Assembly (NCBI GenBank): GCA_013115145.1
Contig: JAAPAO010000050.1
Span: 38,784-102,783, forward strand
Direction of reading: 5' to 3'
Origin: Perkinsus chesapeaki
Lineage: Eukaryota > Perkinsozoa > Perkinsida > Perkinsidae
DNA: 64,000 nt
Shown here: positions 62,201-64,000 of the stretch, piece by piece
How positions within the stretch are numbered: position 1 is the first letter of the stretch
How the letters are laid out: each line of letters starts with the position of its first letter
Notes under the pieces: generated by a model
What the model was told of the DNA's origin: nothing
What the model saw: the letters and a program-made list of their open reading frames with translations, nothing else
Databases searched by the model: none
Program-made: the position numbers and the translations under genes

Positions 62201-63825
62201 CAGGATAATAGAAAAGTCATCATAACGCATACACGAAAATACTTCTCTCGATTAGAAGTAAACGTGAAGTTCATTTTGACTAGGACACTCTGGCGTTCCT
62301 CTAAGACTTTCGCTTGCCGATAACTGCCCTCCATGCTACTACTTAGGCATCACCAAATGAGCCCCAGCTGCCGCAGCTACAAGCTCCCTCTCCTCCGGGT
62401 TAGCATCCTTCCGTATAACATCCGAAAAAGGCCCAGTAGCATTGATAACCATTTTGCCAGTAACCTCGAATGTTTCACCAGTAAGCTGGTCCTTAGCCCT
62501 GAGCCAGCGTAAAGGACCTTCCCATACAACCGAGGCCCACCTGACGCCGTTGCACATGCCGTGTTCATCCTTGGTAACATTGAGGACTTCAGTGTGGTTC
62601 GCGATAGTAGCACCAACCCAGCCGTCGATATAATTATCTACCTGTCACGAAAAAACAATACTGACATTATCATCGTCTCAACGGCCCAGCTCTACTGACG
62701 AGCTCAGTCAGCTCGACAAAGCTTTGCGACCTGGTTTTGAAATACGAAGTGCACTTCGAATCAAACAGTCATTTTTTTGCCAGGATAGTAGTCGAAGAAC
62801 TGATACCAGGGCTGAGCTAGCCAGCCCAGTCGGGGATTGGCAGCTGGCGACCATCAAACAGTGTTGGGCATTGGACCACGCGCCCCTTCCTCAACATCTA
62901 CACGTCAGACCATGAACCGCTCAAAACACAAACAAACGAAAGCGACACCCTTTTCCTTACAGCAGCAGTCATAGCGATATGAAGGCAAACTCTCGAGTCG
63001 TTTTGCTGTCCATCATAGTACATCACACTGCCATGTAAGCCTTCATTCTTCAACAATGGGAACTACAATAAGGACGGTTACCCCACTCAACGATCAGCTA
63101 GGCTACCATATGGAGACTGTTGGCTTTGCTGACCCAATACGAGTTGGGCAGGCCCGGTGAAAACAGTGTCGCTACGTTGCCGCAAAACTCGTACCTGCCA
63201 ATAGACCATCACTACCGAGCAGTATGAGTATTTACATCTTGAGTCCGGCCCACATCATACAGATGTCCCAAGGATTGTAGAGTGGCATTAAAATGGCTAA
63301 GGGCTGGGTCATGAAGGGAGAGCAATGGAGCATGTGAGCTCTTTCACGAAGTGCCTGAGAAGGAGGGAAAGCTCATGGCTATATAGCAACGTACAGTATA
63401 GTAATAGGAATGTCATACTACGTCCCAAATTGATAATATCGAATATGATACAAGTGAACTATATGCCGGGAATCTGCACCTTATGGCACAAAATTCCTCA
63501 TCCACACCATGACCACTGTAGTCTATCACATGGGAAGGCCGCCGAAGCGGTTACCGTAAAGGAGAAGTCCTACCTCGTAGACCAAAACAAGCATTTTATA
63601 GTCCATATTGAAAATAGCGTCTTTCAGATATCGAACTCCTCCATGGAGCAGCTTCGTGCCTGCAAGCCACCAATACCAAATATGTCATACCGTAACTCAC
63701 TCCTGCTGCTCGTTCCCGATGCGAAGTCCTCCCGCTCTAGGAGGGCGACTTTAAGGCCACGAGAGGCGCCATCTAGTGCCACTGAGGCTCCTGTGGCACC
63801 TCCACCGATAACAACTATATCAAAC
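59287..63825 (-). CDS. GPD2: mitochondrial FAD-dependent glycerol-3-phosphate dehydrogenase (5' end outside window)
   Basis: Oxidises glycerol-3-phosphate to dihydroxyacetone phosphate and passes electrons to ubiquinone at the inner mitochondrial membrane. Phase-closed exons: 63825-63701 (FAD motif [27 protein letters not shown]), 63659-63574 ([11 protein letters not shown]), 63354-63236 (ALRERAHML), 63194-63107, 63062-62961 ([13 protein letters not shown]), 62641-62343 ([10 protein letters not shown]), 62154-62075 ([11 protein letters not shown]), 61159-61026 (VVGTTD), 60982-60914 ([11 protein letters not shown]), 60685-60606 ([17 protein letters not shown]), 60558-60445 (MAEDCVNKA). C-terminal exons 60.0-59.29 kb hold [19 protein letters not shown] and a final segment ending at 59287; some edges there are open. 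The first exon and targeting peptide lie beyond the right edge. Confidence 0.93.
60749..60814. repeat. 33-bp tandem duplication in a GPD2 intron
   Basis: Two adjacent identical copies of a 33-bp unit beginning ATTCGACGTAACCTTAGTGG. Confidence 0.92.
61467..61601. repeat. two palindromes in a long GPD2 intron
   Basis: 61467-61499 has 16-nt perfect arms around a G. 61569-61601 has 16-nt arms around an A with one mismatch. The smaller ATTGGTA-T-TACCAAT is just left. All lie in the 915-nt intron 62074-61160. Confidence 0.93.
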
Positions 63826-63858
63826 CTAAGGGATATTGAGAATAAAGAAAACAACTTC

Positions 63859-64000
63859 GTGTAACAATAGTTAGTAAACACAGTACAGTTTAAGTGTAAC
63901 AATAGTTAGTAAACACAGTACAGTTTAAGTGTAACAATAGTTAGTAAACACAGTACAGTTTAAGTGTAACAATAGTTAGTAAACACAGTACAGTTTAAGT
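63859..64000. repeat. 35-bp tandem repeat running to the window edge
   Basis: Four identical copies of a 35-bp unit beginning GTGTAACAATAGTTAGTAAA, ending only because the window ends. It lies in the GPD2 intron upstream of the first visible exon. Copy number beyond the edge is unknown. Confidence 0.95.

Overview
This window looks like nuclear DNA of a protist, most likely an alveolate of the Perkinsus type. The evidence is indirect. Conserved eukaryotic genes are cut by many GT-AG introns, most of them only 40-60 nt long, and between the housekeeping genes lie small secreted, cysteine-rich, apparently lineage-specific genes. The genus is inferred; no organism marker (rRNA, tRNA, spliced leader) was seen. 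Exon models were built by hand from splice signals, reading phase and family knowledge. For UGGT, the aminotransferase, the phosphate carrier, CDC5 and the cysteine-rich genes all exon phases close exactly.

Layout. Positions 1-2.4 kb hold only weak ORFs. From 2.4 to 18.5 kb four conserved genes lie head to tail on the minus strand: UDP-glucose:glycoprotein glucosyltransferase (ER folding quality control), a histidinol-phosphate-type aminotransferase, the mitochondrial phosphate carrier and the splicing factor CDC5. From 18.7 to 23.5 kb is an accessory stretch with small secreted-protein genes, including the first copy (A) of a 13-cysteine family. From 23.7 to 36.9 kb minus-strand genes encode a protein with many PDZ-like modules, a less certain FN3-like protein, a protein with repeated cyclic-nucleotide-binding folds and a TPR/coiled-coil protein. 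From 38.9 to 47.6 kb is a second accessory region with family copies B, C and D, a segmental duplication and two other small secreted candidates. MSH6 (mismatch repair) fills 48.2-58.9 kb on the minus strand, with a plus-strand gene apparently nested in a 3.7-kb intron. The mitochondrial FAD-dependent glycerol-3-phosphate dehydrogenase runs from 59.3 kb past the right edge, where a 35-bp tandem repeat fills its first visible intron.

The most unusual signal is not a gene. Introns and intergenic DNA carry many near-perfect palindromes with a single-nucleotide centre (arms of 7-26 nt, at least 18 with arms of 9 nt or more). Some are chained end to end. Comparison of the duplicated cysteine-rich loci suggests that they arise as insertions templated by the adjacent bases. 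I read them as recurrent snap-back inverted duplications.
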